A DNA stretch of 64,000 nucleotides from assembly GCF_001514115.1 (NCBI RefSeq), contig NZ_KQ948454.1, positions 186,001-250,000 on the forward strand, given 5' to 3'. Both the position numbers and the translations under genes were made by a program. Below the pieces are notes generated by a model. The model had not been told where the DNA came from. It saw only the letters and a list, made by a program, of their open reading frames with translations, and searched no databases. This document shows, one piece after another, positions 43,649 through 53,542 of the stretch (position 1 is the first letter of the stretch; every line of letters starts with the position of its first letter). This stretch comes from Streptomyces olivochromogenes (GTDB taxonomy: Bacteria > Actinomycetota > Actinomycetes > Streptomycetales > Streptomycetaceae).

Positions 43649-44857
43649 ATGCCCGCAGATCTCGCCGTCATCGGACTCGGACATCTCGGCCTGCCCCTGG
43701 CCCAGGCCGCCGTCGCCGCCGGCATCCCCACGCTCGGCTACAAGACCGGGCCGGAGGGCGGCTCACTCACCCCGGCCGAACTGCGCCGGATGCTCTCGGG
43801 GGGCTTCCGGCCGACCACCAACCCCGCCGAACTCGGCCGCGTCCGCACCGCCGTCATCTGCGCCCCGACCCCACCCGGCCCGGACGGCACCCCCGACCTG
43901 GGCCAAGTGGCCTCGGCCGCCCGCACCCTGGCCGGACGGCTGCGCCCGCACACCACCGTCATCCTGGAGTCGCCGGTCCACCCCGGCACCACCGAGGACT
44001 TCCTGCGCCCGCTCATCGAAGAGGGCTCGGGCCTGCGCGCGGGGCGCGACTTCCACCTCGCGTACTCGCCCAGCCGCGTCGATCCCGGCAACCGCGACTT
44101 CACCCCCGCCAACACCCCCAAGGTCATCGGCGGCCTCACCCCTGCCTGCACCGAGTCGGCCGCCGCCTTCTACGGGCGCCTCACCGACAAGGTCGTACGC
44201 GCGCGTGGCCCCCGCGAGGCGGAGACCGTGCAGCTCCTGGAGAACAACTACCGGCACGTCAACATCGCCCTGGTCAACGAGATGGCCGTGCTCTGCCACG
44301 ACCTGGGCGTCGACGTGTGGGACGTCATCCGCTGCGCCGAGACCAAGCCATTCGGATTCCAGGCGTTCCGGCCGGGACCCGGCGTCGGCGGCCACGGCAT
44401 CGCCCAGGACCTGGCAAGCCACTCGGGCCGCACCCTCCGCATGGTCGAACTGGCCCAGCAGGTCAACAGCCACATGCCGCGGTACGTCATCCAGCGCGCC
44501 GCCACGCTCCTCAACGAGCACGGGAAATCGGCCCGCGCCGCGCGCGTGCTCCTCCTCGGCGTCACCTACAAGCCCGACCTCGCCGACCAACAGGGCACGC
44601 CCGCCCACGAGATCGCCCTGCGTCTGATGGAGCTCGGCGCGACCGTCAGCTACCACGACCCGCACGTCCCGGCCTGGAACGTCCTCGGCCGCCCCGTCCC
44701 GCGCGCCGACTCCCTCTACGAGGCCGCCGCCGACGCCGACCTCACGATCCTGCTCCAGCCGCACCGGACGTACGACCTCCAGGGGCTCTCCGTGAAGGCC
44801 CAGCTGCTGCTGGACACCAGGGGAGCGACCCCGACCGGAGCCGCGCACCGACTCTGA
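43649..44857 (+). CDS. Nucleotide-sugar dehydrogenase homologue lacking catalytic residues
   Basis: A 402-residue member of the UDP-glucose/UDP-ManNAc 6-dehydrogenase family, with three domains in the usual order: NAD fold (LAVIGLGHLGLPLAQA), central helix (LLENNYRHVNIALVNE) and C-terminal UDP domain (VLLLGVTYKPD). Key residues of the family are changed. YSPERV is YSPSRV (Ser142 for Glu). The Lys before LLEN is Gln195. The GGHC nucleophile is Gly250 in GVGGHGIAQD. The loop after the first NAD strand is also short. It probably cannot oxidise a sugar nucleotide by the normal route and may be a regulator or act differently. It is divergent from glpD. Confidence 0.85.
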   Translation: MPADLAVIGLGHLGLPLAQAAVAAGIPTLGYKTGPEGGSLTPAELRRMLSGGFRPTTNPAELGRVRTAVICAPTPPGPDGTPDLGQVASAARTLAGRLRPHTTVILESPVHPGTTEDFLRPLIEEGSGLRAGRDFHLAYSPSRVDPGNRDFTPANTPKVIGGLTPACTESAAAFYGRLTDKVVRARGPREAETVQLLENNYRHVNIALVNEMAVLCHDLGVDVWDVIRCAETKPFGFQAFRPGPGVGGHGIAQDLASHSGRTLRMVELAQQVNSHMPRYVIQRAATLLNEHGKSARAARVLLLGVTYKPDLADQQGTPAHEIALRLMELGATVSYHDPHVPAWNVLGRPVPRADSLYEAAADADLTILLQPHRTYDLQGLSVKAQLLLDTRGATPTGAAHRL

Positions 44858-44980
44858 CCCTGGCGAAACCCCTGGACGGGATGTCACTGCCGACTGCTAC
44901 TGTGCGTCAGCTCTCGCACACCAGTGCGCCCGCGTCCCGGGCGCTCTCCGGTGTGCGCTCACATCCCTGGGGGGAACCAC

Positions 44981-45583
44981 ATGAGTCAGTCGTCTCCGCC
45001 GCCGTCCGGTCCACCGGTCGACAACCCGTACGCGGGGCAGAACCCGTACGCCGACCAGCCGGGCCAACCGCCCGCGCCGCCGCAGGACGCCGTCCCGGCC
45101 GGGTTCCCGCAGCAGGGTGCCCCGCAGGGCGCACCCCAGCCGGGCTTCCCGATGGCCCCCGTCGCCCCGGCCGCTCCGGTGCGCGACAAGCTCGGGCTCG
45201 GCCTCGCGGCCGCCGTCGGTGCCGCCCTGGTCGCGGCGGGCGTCTACGGAGTCATCATCGGCCTGACCAAGCACGAGATCGGCTGGGCGGCCGTCGGCGT
45301 CGGCTTCCTGATCGGCCTCGCCGCGGGCCGCGTCGGCGGACGCAACCCGATCCTGCCGATCGCCAGCCTGATCCTTTCGGTGGCCTCGGTCTACCTCGGT
45401 CAGCTGGTCGGCGAGGCCATGATCGGCGCCAAGGAGGTCGGCGTCAGCTTCAACGAGGTCTTCTTCCACCACTTCGGCGTGGTCCAGGAAGCCTGGAAGG
45501 CCGAGGCCGACCCGCTGACCTTCCTCTTCTTCGCCATCGCCGCGTACGCGGCCTTCTCCGGCGCCAAGAAGGCCGGTCAGTAA
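44981..45583 (+). CDS. Small membrane protein with Pro/Gln-rich N-terminus
   Basis: A 200-residue protein. The first ~65 residues are rich in Pro, Gln and Gly (NPYAGQNPYADQPGQP) and probably disordered in the cytoplasm. About four membrane helices follow (LGLAAAVGAALVAAGVYGV, AAVGVGFLIGLAAGRVGG, ILPIASLILSVASVYLGQL and a C-terminal one). The plan resembles many uncharacterised actinobacterial membrane proteins. The ATG has GGGGGGA upstream. A bidirectional terminator follows the stop. Function unknown. Confidence 0.85.
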   Translation: MSQSSPPPSGPPVDNPYAGQNPYADQPGQPPAPPQDAVPAGFPQQGAPQGAPQPGFPMAPVAPAAPVRDKLGLGLAAAVGAALVAAGVYGVIIGLTKHEIGWAAVGVGFLIGLAAGRVGGRNPILPIASLILSVASVYLGQLVGEAMIGAKEVGVSFNEVFFHHFGVVQEAWKAEADPLTFLFFAIAAYAAFSGAKKAGQ

Positions 45584-45602
45584 CCCCGTCCGGCATGCGC
45601 GA

Positions 45603-45632
45603 GGGCCCGCCCACCTCATGGTGGACGGGCCC
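45603..45632. terminator. Bidirectional terminator
   Basis: GGGCCCGCCCACC (45603-45615) pairs with GGTGGACGGGCCC (45620-45632) with a single C-A mismatch and a TCAT loop. It lies between the convergent membrane protein and guaB3-like genes. Confidence 0.8.
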
Positions 45633-45665
45633 TTCGGCGTCGTACGAGCCGGCGTACCGCTCCCG

Positions 45666-46790
45666 CTAGCGCTTGTGCTGGGAGTCCGCGACCGTCACCT
45701 CGACGCGCTGGAACTCCTTGAGCTCGCTGTAGCCGGTGGTGGCCATGGCGCGGCGGAGGGCCCCGAAGATGTTCATGGAGCCGTCGGGGATGTGCGAGGG
45801 TCCGGTGAGGATCTCCTCGATGGTGCCGACGGTGCCGAGGTCGACCTTCTTGCCGCGCGGCAGCTCCTCGTTGACCGCTTCCATGCCCCAGTGGTGGCCC
45901 CTGCCGGGCGCGTCCGTGGCGCGGGCCAGCGGGGAGCCCATCATCACCGAGTCGGCGCCGCAGGCGATCGCCTTGGGGAGGTCGCCGGACCAGCCGACAC
46001 CACCGTCCGCGATCACGTGCACATAGCGGCCGCCGGACTCGTCCATGTAGTCACGGCGGGCCGCGGCCACGTCGGCGACGGCGGTCGCCATCGGCACCTG
46101 GATGCCCAGCACGTTGCGCGTGGTGTGCGCGGCGCCGCCGCCGAAGCCGACCAGGACACCGGCCGCGCCCGTACGCATCAGGTGCAGCGCCGCCGTGTAC
46201 GTGGCACAGCCGCCGACGATCACGGGGACGTCGAGCTCGTAGATGAACTGCTTCAGGTTCAGCGGTTCGGCGGCACCGGAGACGTGCTCCGCGGAGACCG
46301 TCGTACCGCGGATGACGAAGATGTCCACGCCCGCGTCGACGACGGCCTTGGAGAACTGCGCCGTGCGCTGCGGCGACAGGGCGGCCGCGGTGACGACGCC
46401 CGAGTCGCGCACCTCCTTGATGCGCTGCCCGATCAGCTCCTCCTTGATGGGAGCGGCGTAGATCTCCTGGAGGCGGCGGGTCGCGGTGTCCGCGTCCAGC
46501 TCGGCGATCTCGTCGAGCAGCGGCTGCGGGTCCTCGTACCGCGTCCACAGGCCTTCGAGGTTCAGTACGCCCAGGCCGCCCAGCTCGCCGATGCGGATCG
46601 CGGTGGCCGGGGAGACGACCGAGTCCATCGGGGCGGCCAGGAACGGCAGCTCGAAGCGGTAGGCGTCGATCTGCCAGGCGATCGAGACCTCCTTCGGGTC
46701 TCGCGTACGGCGGCTCGGGACGACGGCGATGTCGTCGAAGGCGTACGCCCGGCGGCCGCGCTTGCCGCGCCCGATCTCGATCTCAGTCAC
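45666..46790 (-). CDS. IMP dehydrogenase-related protein (GuaB3 type)
   Basis: A 374-residue TIM-barrel protein of the actinobacterial IMP dehydrogenase-related family (GuaB3, IMP_DH_rel_2). It lacks the CBS domains and is shorter than GuaB. In the catalytic loop, where GuaB has GPGSICTTR, this protein has GGGAAHTTR: the nucleophilic Cys is His222. The flap is also reduced, so IMP oxidation is unlikely and the activity is unknown. The GTG at 46790 gives MTEIEIGRGK and the family length. It follows guaB by 104 bp on the same strand, as in Mycobacterium tuberculosis. Confidence 0.93.
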   Translation of the reverse strand: MTEIEIGRGKRGRRAYAFDDIAVVPSRRTRDPKEVSIAWQIDAYRFELPFLAAPMDSVVSPATAIRIGELGGLGVLNLEGLWTRYEDPQPLLDEIAELDADTATRRLQEIYAAPIKEELIGQRIKEVRDSGVVTAAALSPQRTAQFSKAVVDAGVDIFVIRGTTVSAEHVSGAAEPLNLKQFIYELDVPVIVGGCATYTAALHLMRTGAAGVLVGFGGGAAHTTRNVLGIQVPMATAVADVAAARRDYMDESGGRYVHVIADGGVGWSGDLPKAIACGADSVMMGSPLARATDAPGRGHHWGMEAVNEELPRGKKVDLGTVGTIEEILTGPSHIPDGSMNIFGALRRAMATTGYSELKEFQRVEVTVADSQHKR

Positions 46791-46894
46791 GTGTGTGGCC
46801 TTTCCCTCTTCGGTTCTGCGCGTCCCAGTATCCCCGACACCCACGACAAGGGCGGCCCCGGAACCTCCGGGACCGCCCTCACGTACCTGTACGG

Positions 46895-48442
<1,548 letters not shown>

Positions 48443-48593
48443 CTAACGGGAAGCAAGGGTCTCCCATTCCACGGTTCGGATCGCCTTCGGGCTTCGTAGG
48501 TTCGTACGGGCGGGGTGGCGATGCCGTTCAGTTGTGGGCCGGGGCCCGGTCCCCGCGGAAGGACGACGCGAACCCCACGCCCGGGCAAAACCC

Positions 48594-48618
48594 GGTCCGC
48601 CCCTTGGGAGGGCGGACC
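48594..48618 (-). terminator. Terminator after shbA
   Basis: GGTCCGCCC (48594-48602) pairs perfectly with GGGCGGACC (48610-48618) around a 7-base loop. It lies about 60 bases past the shbA stop on the minus strand, in the 276-bp gap to guaB. On the minus strand the stem is followed by GGGTTTTGCC. Confidence 0.65.
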
Positions 48619-48676
48619 CGTAGCGCCGGCGAACGCGTCCCCAGAGGTCCCGGTGTCGGAGGCCCCTGAGACCCGC

Positions 48677-49252
48677 CTACTGCTCCGCCAGCGCCCGCAA
48701 CCGGCTCAGTGCGCGGTGCTGCGCCACCCGAACGGCGCCCGGTGACATTCCCAACATCTGGCCCGTCTCCTCGGCCGTGAGGCCCACCGCGATGCGCAGC
48801 AGAAGCAGCTCGCGCTGGTTCTCGGGGAGGTTGGCCAGGAGTTTCTTGGCCCACTCGGCGTCGCTGCTGAGGAGAGCGCGCTCCTCGGGGCCGAGGGAGT
48901 CGTCGGGGCGCTCGGGCATCTCGTCCGAGGGAACCGCCGTCGAACCGGGGTGGCGCATCGCGGCGCGCTGCAGGTCGGCGACCTTGTGCGCGGCGATGGC
49001 GAAGACGAACGCCTCGAAGGGGCGCCCGGTGTCCTTGTAGCGCGGCAGTGCGAGGAGCACCGCTACGCAGACCTCCTGGGCCAGGTCCTCGACGAAGTGC
49101 CGCGCGTCGCCCGGAAGCCGGGAGAGGCGGGTGCGGCAGTAGCGCAACGCCAAGGGATGTACATGCGCGAGCAGGTCGTGCGTGGCCTGCTCGTCGCCGT
49201 CGACCGCGCGATGGACGAGCGCACCGATCACCGTCGTCTCGTCGTCGCGCAT
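48677..49252 (-). CDS. shbA: ECF sigma factor ShbA (SigD-like)
   Basis: A 191-residue sigma-70 factor with region 2 ([38 protein letters not shown]) and region 4 ([40 protein letters not shown]). Its place between guaB and bldM/whiD matches the Streptomyces sigma factor ShbA, which in S. griseus drives transcription of the principal sigma gene hrdB, and SigD next to guaB2 in M. tuberculosis. The start is uncertain. I use [10 protein letters not shown] at 49252; an ATG at 49342 (MSSGAPAHN) would add 30 low-complexity residues. Confidence 0.85.
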   Translation of the reverse strand: MRDDETTVIGALVHRAVDGDEQATHDLLAHVHPLALRYCRTRLSRLPGDARHFVEDLAQEVCVAVLLALPRYKDTGRPFEAFVFAIAAHKVADLQRAAMRHPGSTAVPSDEMPERPDDSLGPEERALLSSDAEWAKKLLANLPENQRELLLLRIAVGLTAEETGQMLGMSPGAVRVAQHRALSRLRALAEQ

Positions 49253-49508
49253 CGGTCCATGGTGCCTCGGCGTCGTCTTGTCCGTGGCACCGCGTCCGTA
49301 GTTGTGCACCGAAGCGTTATGAGCAGGTGCGCCGGAACTCATCTCCTGCGCCCTCCCCTTCCGCTCGACCGACTCGTCCCCGAGGAACTCCACACCTCAA
49401 GCATGCGGCATCCGCGGCGAAACGAGCAGCGGGCACTCGGCGGGCGCTGTTGTCGGCCCCGCCCACCATGAGGTAGGCGGGGTGCGTCGTACCCCCGCGA
49501 CGGCTCAC

Positions 49509-50120
49509 CTAACGAACCAGACCCCATCGGAAACCGAGCGCCACGGCGTGCGCGCGGTCCGAGGCGCCGAGTTTCTTGAAGAGCCGCCGGGCGTGCGTCT
49601 TCACGGTGTCCTCGGAGAGGAACAGCTCGCGGCCGATCTCGGCGTTGGAGCGGCCGTGACTCATGCCTTCCAGCACCTGGATCTCACGCGCCGTGAGCGT
49701 CGGCGCCGCGCCCATCTCGGCCGACCGCAGTCTGCGCGGGGCGAGCCGCCAGGTGGGGTCGGCGAGCGCCTGGGTCACGGTCGCGCGCAGCTCGGCGCGG
49801 GAGGCGTCCTTGTGCAGATAGCCGCGGGCCCCGGCGGCGACGGCGAGCGCCACACCGTCCAGGTCCTCGGCCACGGTGAGCATGATGATGCGCGCACCGG
49901 GGTCGGCGGACAGCAGCCGCCGGACGGTCTCGACGCCACCCAGTCCGGGCATGCGTACGTCCATCAGAATCAGGTCCGAGCGGTCGGCACCCCAGCGGCG
50001 GAGGACTTCCTCGCCGTTGGCTGCCGTCGTCACGCGCTCGACGCCGGGCACGGTCGCCACCGCTCGGCGGAGCGCCTCTCGGGCAAGCGGGGAGTCGTCG
50101 CAGACGAGGACGGATGTCAT
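49509..50120 (-). CDS. bldM: Developmental response regulator BldM
   Basis: A 203-residue NarL-type response regulator needed for aerial hyphae and spore formation. The receiver domain has CDDSPLAREAL and Asp54 in LMDVRMPGLGG. The helix-turn-helix is LTAREIQVLEGMSHGRSNAEI with TVKTHARRLFKKLGAS. The length from MTSVLVCDDS equals that of S. coelicolor BldM. BldM is known to work without phosphorylation of Asp54, as a homodimer or as a heterodimer with WhiI. whiD is divergent 390 bp away. A sigma-BldN-type promoter lies at 50253-50280. Confidence 0.95.
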   Translation of the reverse strand: MTSVLVCDDSPLAREALRRAVATVPGVERVTTAANGEEVLRRWGADRSDLILMDVRMPGLGGVETVRRLLSADPGARIIMLTVAEDLDGVALAVAAGARGYLHKDASRAELRATVTQALADPTWRLAPRRLRSAEMGAAPTLTAREIQVLEGMSHGRSNAEIGRELFLSEDTVKTHARRLFKKLGASDRAHAVALGFRWGLVR

Positions 50121-50252
50121 GGCCGCCCTCCGCAGCTGATGCGCGTCACCTTGAGCCTCCAGGCTGGTACGAATCGTCATCTGTGCGGTCGACACTCGCC
50201 GACGGAACTGCCGTCTGCCCGAGCGCTTGTTCCTTCAACCGCCTCCGCACTC

Positions 50253-50280
50253 TCAACGACGGTCACTCGAAAGAGTTACG
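50253..50280 (-). promoter_or_regulatory. Sigma-BldN-type promoter of bldM
   Basis: On the minus strand CGTAAC (complement of 50275-50280) and CGTTGA (complement of 50253-50258) are 16 bp apart. This is the arrangement reported for bldMp1, which is read by sigma-BldN. The start of transcription would be near 50246, about 125 bases before the bldM ATG. The rest of the 390-bp bldM-whiD gap holds no gene and is AT-richer near whiD. Confidence 0.75.
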
Positions 50281-50510
50281 GGGCAGTCGGTCGCCTTCGG
50301 CACTCTACGTGAGGGCGTGGACACGAGGCAGACATGCGCAACGGACCCTCAACGTTTCATCACAACCTATGCCCCATTCAGCCTGTTTTCTTCCCCTTTG
50401 CTGGTGTCTGCGGCTAGATTCGCAATGAGTCATATTTTCATCTCCTTAGATCGTAGATGTACGGTCGGTGGGCACAGAGCGGCCCAGAACGGCAACAAGG
50501 GGACAAAGCA

Positions 50511-50843
50511 ATGGCAGATTTCTCCCGCCTTCCCGGTCCGAACGCGGACCTCTGGGACTGGCAGCTCCTCGCGGCCTGCCGCGGGGTCGACAGCTCGCTC
50601 TTCTTCCACCCGGAGGGCGAGCGTGGTGCGGCACGGAGCGCTCGCGAGAACTCGGCCAAAGAGGTCTGCATGCGATGCCCGGTTCGCGCCCAGTGCGCTG
50701 CGCACGCTCTGGCGGTGCGCGAACCGTACGGCGTATGGGGCGGCCTGACCGAGGACGAGCGCGAGGAACTCATGGGGCGGGCGCGCAACCGGCTGGTGGC
50801 GGCGTCGACCACCGGGAGCGGCGATCCCGCTTCGAACAACTGA
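50511..50843 (+). CDS. whiD: WhiB-like iron-sulfur regulator WhiD
   Basis: A 110-residue Wbl protein needed for late spore maturation. The four cluster-binding cysteines are Cys23, Cys53, Cys56 and Cys62, in the C-x29-C-x2-C-x5-C order. GVWGG (74-78) is the turn motif that contacts the principal sigma factor region 4, and a basic tail follows. MADFSRLPGPNADLW and the position beside bldM identify it as WhiD (WhiB3 orthologue). The [4Fe-4S] cluster is oxygen- and NO-sensitive. The ATG has GGGGAC-type bases upstream. Confidence 0.95.
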   Translation: MADFSRLPGPNADLWDWQLLAACRGVDSSLFFHPEGERGAARSARENSAKEVCMRCPVRAQCAAHALAVREPYGVWGGLTEDEREELMGRARNRLVAASTTGSGDPASNN

Positions 50844-50909
50844 AGGAACGTTTCTGCTTTTCAGTCCACCGTCGGGCACGCGCACGCGTGCCCATGCTGT
50901 TTGGCGGCG

Positions 50910-51806
50910 TCAGCGGCTCGCGGCGCGCGCCAGTTGGTCGAGCGTCGCCGCCACCGCCGGCACCTGTGCCAGGTCCGGCAGGGTGAGCGCGACGATCTCG
51001 CGCCGCACCGGCGGCTCCACCGTCACGGTGCGTGCACCCTTGGGGCGTACGGACTCGATCGCGAGCTCCGGCAGGACCGCGACCCCGAGGCCCGCACCGA
51101 CCAGCCCGACCACGGCCGGGTAGTCGTCGGTGGCGAAGTCGATGCGGGGCACGAAGCCCGCGGCGCGGCATACCTCCACCAGTTGTCCGCGGCAGCGCGG
51201 GCAGCCCGCGATCCAGGGCTCCTCGGCGAGTTCGGCGATCGCGACCGACCCGGCCCGCGCGAGCCGGTGCTTCTCGGGGACCAGCCCGACGAGCCGGTCC
51301 CGCAGCAGGGGCCGTACGACCAGGTCGTCCCACTCCTCGGCACCCGCGGCTCCCTCGTAGCGGAACGCGAGGGCGATGTCGCAGTCCCCGGCCCGGAGCT
51401 TCTCGACGGACTCCGGCGGCTCGGCCTCCTCCAGGGAGACCCGGGTGCCGGGATGCGCGGCGCGCAGCGCGGCGAGGGCCGTGGGGACGAGCGTGGAACT
51501 GCCGCTGGGGAACGAGACGAGCCGGACCCGGCCCGCACGCAGGCCCGCGATCGCGGCGACCTCCTCCTCGGCCGCGGTCAGGCCCGCGATGATGCCCGCC
51601 GCGTGCCGGACCAGCGCCTCGCCCGCCTGGGTGAGGCGCATCTCGCGGCCCGTGCGGACGAGCAGCGGGGTGCCGACGGACGATTCGAGCGCCTTCATCT
51701 GCTGGCTGACGGCGGGCTGGGTGCAGCCCAGTTCACGTCCCGCCGCCGAGAAGGAGCCGGTGGCGGCGACGGCGCGCAGGACACGGAGATGACGGGCCTC
51801 GATCAC
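50910..51806 (-). CDS. LysR family transcriptional regulator
   Basis: A 298-residue LysR regulator. The winged helix-turn-helix is at the N-terminus (HLRVLRAVAATGSFSAAGRE, TQPAVSQQMKALE), followed by the two-lobed effector domain, which ends near RREIVALTLPDLAQVP. The inducer is unknown. I chose the GTG at 51806. On the minus strand TATGCT lies six bases before it with no binding site, so the message may be leaderless. It is divergent from a MOSC gene by 79 bp and is likely to regulate it and itself. Confidence 0.9.
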   Translation of the reverse strand: MIEARHLRVLRAVAATGSFSAAGRELGCTQPAVSQQMKALESSVGTPLLVRTGREMRLTQAGEALVRHAAGIIAGLTAAEEEVAAIAGLRAGRVRLVSFPSGSSTLVPTALAALRAAHPGTRVSLEEAEPPESVEKLRAGDCDIALAFRYEGAAGAEEWDDLVVRPLLRDRLVGLVPEKHRLARAGSVAIAELAEEPWIAGCPRCRGQLVEVCRAAGFVPRIDFATDDYPAVVGLVGAGLGVAVLPELAIESVRPKGARTVTVEPPVRREIVALTLPDLAQVPAVAATLDQLARAASR

Positions 51807-51885
51807 CTTTCGAGCATAAGTGAGTCTTGGGTACGGCGGCGAATATTGCGTCGCTGCTTTGGTTCTCATCGCCTAGCGTGCTGTC

Positions 51886-52554
51886 ATGAAGCTTCTGTCC
51901 CTGAACATCGGCCGCCCGCGGGCCGTCCCGTACACGGACCAGCCCGAGGGCGTCACCGGCATCGACAAGCGACCGGTGGACGGGCCGGTGCGGGTGACGG
52001 CACCCGGGCCCAAGGGGGTCGGCGCGAGCGGCCTCGCCGGGGACGCGGTGTGCGACCTGCGCCATCACGGCGGGAACGACCAGGCGGTGTACGCGGTCGC
52101 CCGCGAGGACCTGGACGACTGGGGGCGCGAGCTCGGCCGGTCGCTGGCGAGCGGCGCGTTCGGCGAGAACCTGACGACCCAGGGGCTCGACGTGTCCGGC
52201 GCGCGGATCGGCGAGCGCTGGCGCGTCGGCTCCGAGGTGGTCCTCGAAGTCACCTGCGGGCGCATCCCCTGCCGTACGTTCCAGGGGCACGTCGGTGAGC
52301 AGCGCTGGGTGAAGCGGTTCACCCAGAAGGGCTCGCCCGGTGCCTATTTGCGGGTGATCGAGCCGGGCGAGATCCGGGCGGGCGACCCGATCGAGGTCGT
52401 GCACCGGCCCGACCACGAGGTGACGGTCGCCCTCGCCTTCCGCGCCGAGACGACCGAACGGGCGTTGCTGCCGAGCGTGTTGGCCGCGGGTGACGCGCTG
52501 CACCCGGAGTTGCTGGAGATGGCGGAGAAGTACATGGCGCGGCACAGCGGCTAG
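51886..52554 (+). CDS. MOSC domain protein
   Basis: A 222-residue MOSC-domain protein (YiiM-like). The core has DLRHHGGNDQAVYAVAREDL, FGENLTTQGLDVSGARIGERW and the conserved Cys in EVTCGRIPCRTFQGHVG. MOSC proteins handle molybdenum-cofactor sulfur and can reduce N-hydroxylated compounds; the substrate here is unknown. TAGCGT (51874-51879) lies six bases before the ATG with no binding site, so the message is probably leaderless. It is divergent from the LysR gene, its likely regulator. Confidence 0.9.
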   Translation: MKLLSLNIGRPRAVPYTDQPEGVTGIDKRPVDGPVRVTAPGPKGVGASGLAGDAVCDLRHHGGNDQAVYAVAREDLDDWGRELGRSLASGAFGENLTTQGLDVSGARIGERWRVGSEVVLEVTCGRIPCRTFQGHVGEQRWVKRFTQKGSPGAYLRVIEPGEIRAGDPIEVVHRPDHEVTVALAFRAETTERALLPSVLAAGDALHPELLEMAEKYMARHSG

Positions 52555-52684
52555 CCGCTCGAAGCGGGGGCGCGGGGTGGGGCACGGGGGTGGGGCGTCC
52601 GGGGTGTGCGGGGAACTCGTGGAGCAAGGTGGGCGTTGGGTGGCGGGAGTGGGGCGGGCCTGGTCAGGTCACTAGCCTTGGGCC

Positions 52685-53458
52685 ATGACAACGGCTCTGA
52701 TTACGGGATCGACCGCGGGCATCGGCGCCGCCTTCGCGCGGCGGCTGGCGGCTGACGGGCACAACCTCGTGCTGGTGGCGCGTGACACCAAGCGGCTGGG
52801 CGAGCAGGCGACCGAACTGCACGACCGGCACGGCATCGAGGCGGAGGTGCTGACCGCCGACCTGGCGACGGACGAGGGCATCGAGGCGGTGGCCACCCGC
52901 CTCTCCGACCGCAAGAACCCGGTCGACCTGCTGATCAACAACGCGGGCTTCGGCAACAAGGGCCACTATCTCGAGGTGTCGATGGCCGACGAGCTGACGA
53001 TGCTCAAGGTGCACTGTGAGGCGGTGCTGCGGTTGACGTCGGCGGCGACCGAGGCCATGCGGGAGCGCGGCCGGGGCGGAGTCGTCAACGTCGCGTCGGT
53101 GGCCGCGTTCGTGCCGCGGGGTACGTACGGGGCGTCCAAGGCGTGGGTCGTGCAGTTCACGCAGGGCGCGGCGCGGGATCTGGCGGGCAGCGGCGTACGG
53201 CTGATGGCGCTGGCCCCCGGTTTCGTCCGCACCGAGTTCCACCAGCGGGCCGGGATGGGCACGGACAACATCCCGAACTGGATGTGGCTGGATGCGGACA
53301 AGCTGGTCGCGGCGGCGCTCGCGGACCTGGCCCGCGGCAAGTCGCTGTCCATCCCCGACCCCCGCTACAAGGCGCTGATGGGCCTGGTGAAGGTGGCGCC
53401 GCGCGGACTGCTGGGCGGGATCACGTCGAAGACGGGCCGGAAGTACGGCCCCCGGTAA
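52685..53458 (+). CDS. Short-chain dehydrogenase/reductase
   Basis: A 257-residue classical SDR using NAD(P)H. The cofactor motif is TGSTAGIGAAFA, LINNAGFG holds the structural Asn, and the active site has the Ser of VASVAAF and YGASK with catalytic Tyr and Lys. The C-terminal part (PRGLLGGITSKTGRKYGPR) is usual for DltE-like fatty-acyl SDRs. Substrate unknown. TAGCCT at 52673-52678 is six bases before the ATG, so a leaderless transcript is likely. It precedes the SnoaL-like gene by 84 bp. Confidence 0.92.
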   Translation: MTTALITGSTAGIGAAFARRLAADGHNLVLVARDTKRLGEQATELHDRHGIEAEVLTADLATDEGIEAVATRLSDRKNPVDLLINNAGFGNKGHYLEVSMADELTMLKVHCEAVLRLTSAATEAMRERGRGGVVNVASVAAFVPRGTYGASKAWVVQFTQGAARDLAGSGVRLMALAPGFVRTEFHQRAGMGTDNIPNWMWLDADKLVAAALADLARGKSLSIPDPRYKALMGLVKVAPRGLLGGITSKTGRKYGPR

Positions 53459-53542
53459 GGACCACCGCGCAGTGGGTGGTGTCGTCCCTCCGGTGGGAAA
53501 CTGAGGGTGTTCAACCGGACCCAGGGGGCCGGAGGCGACGCC

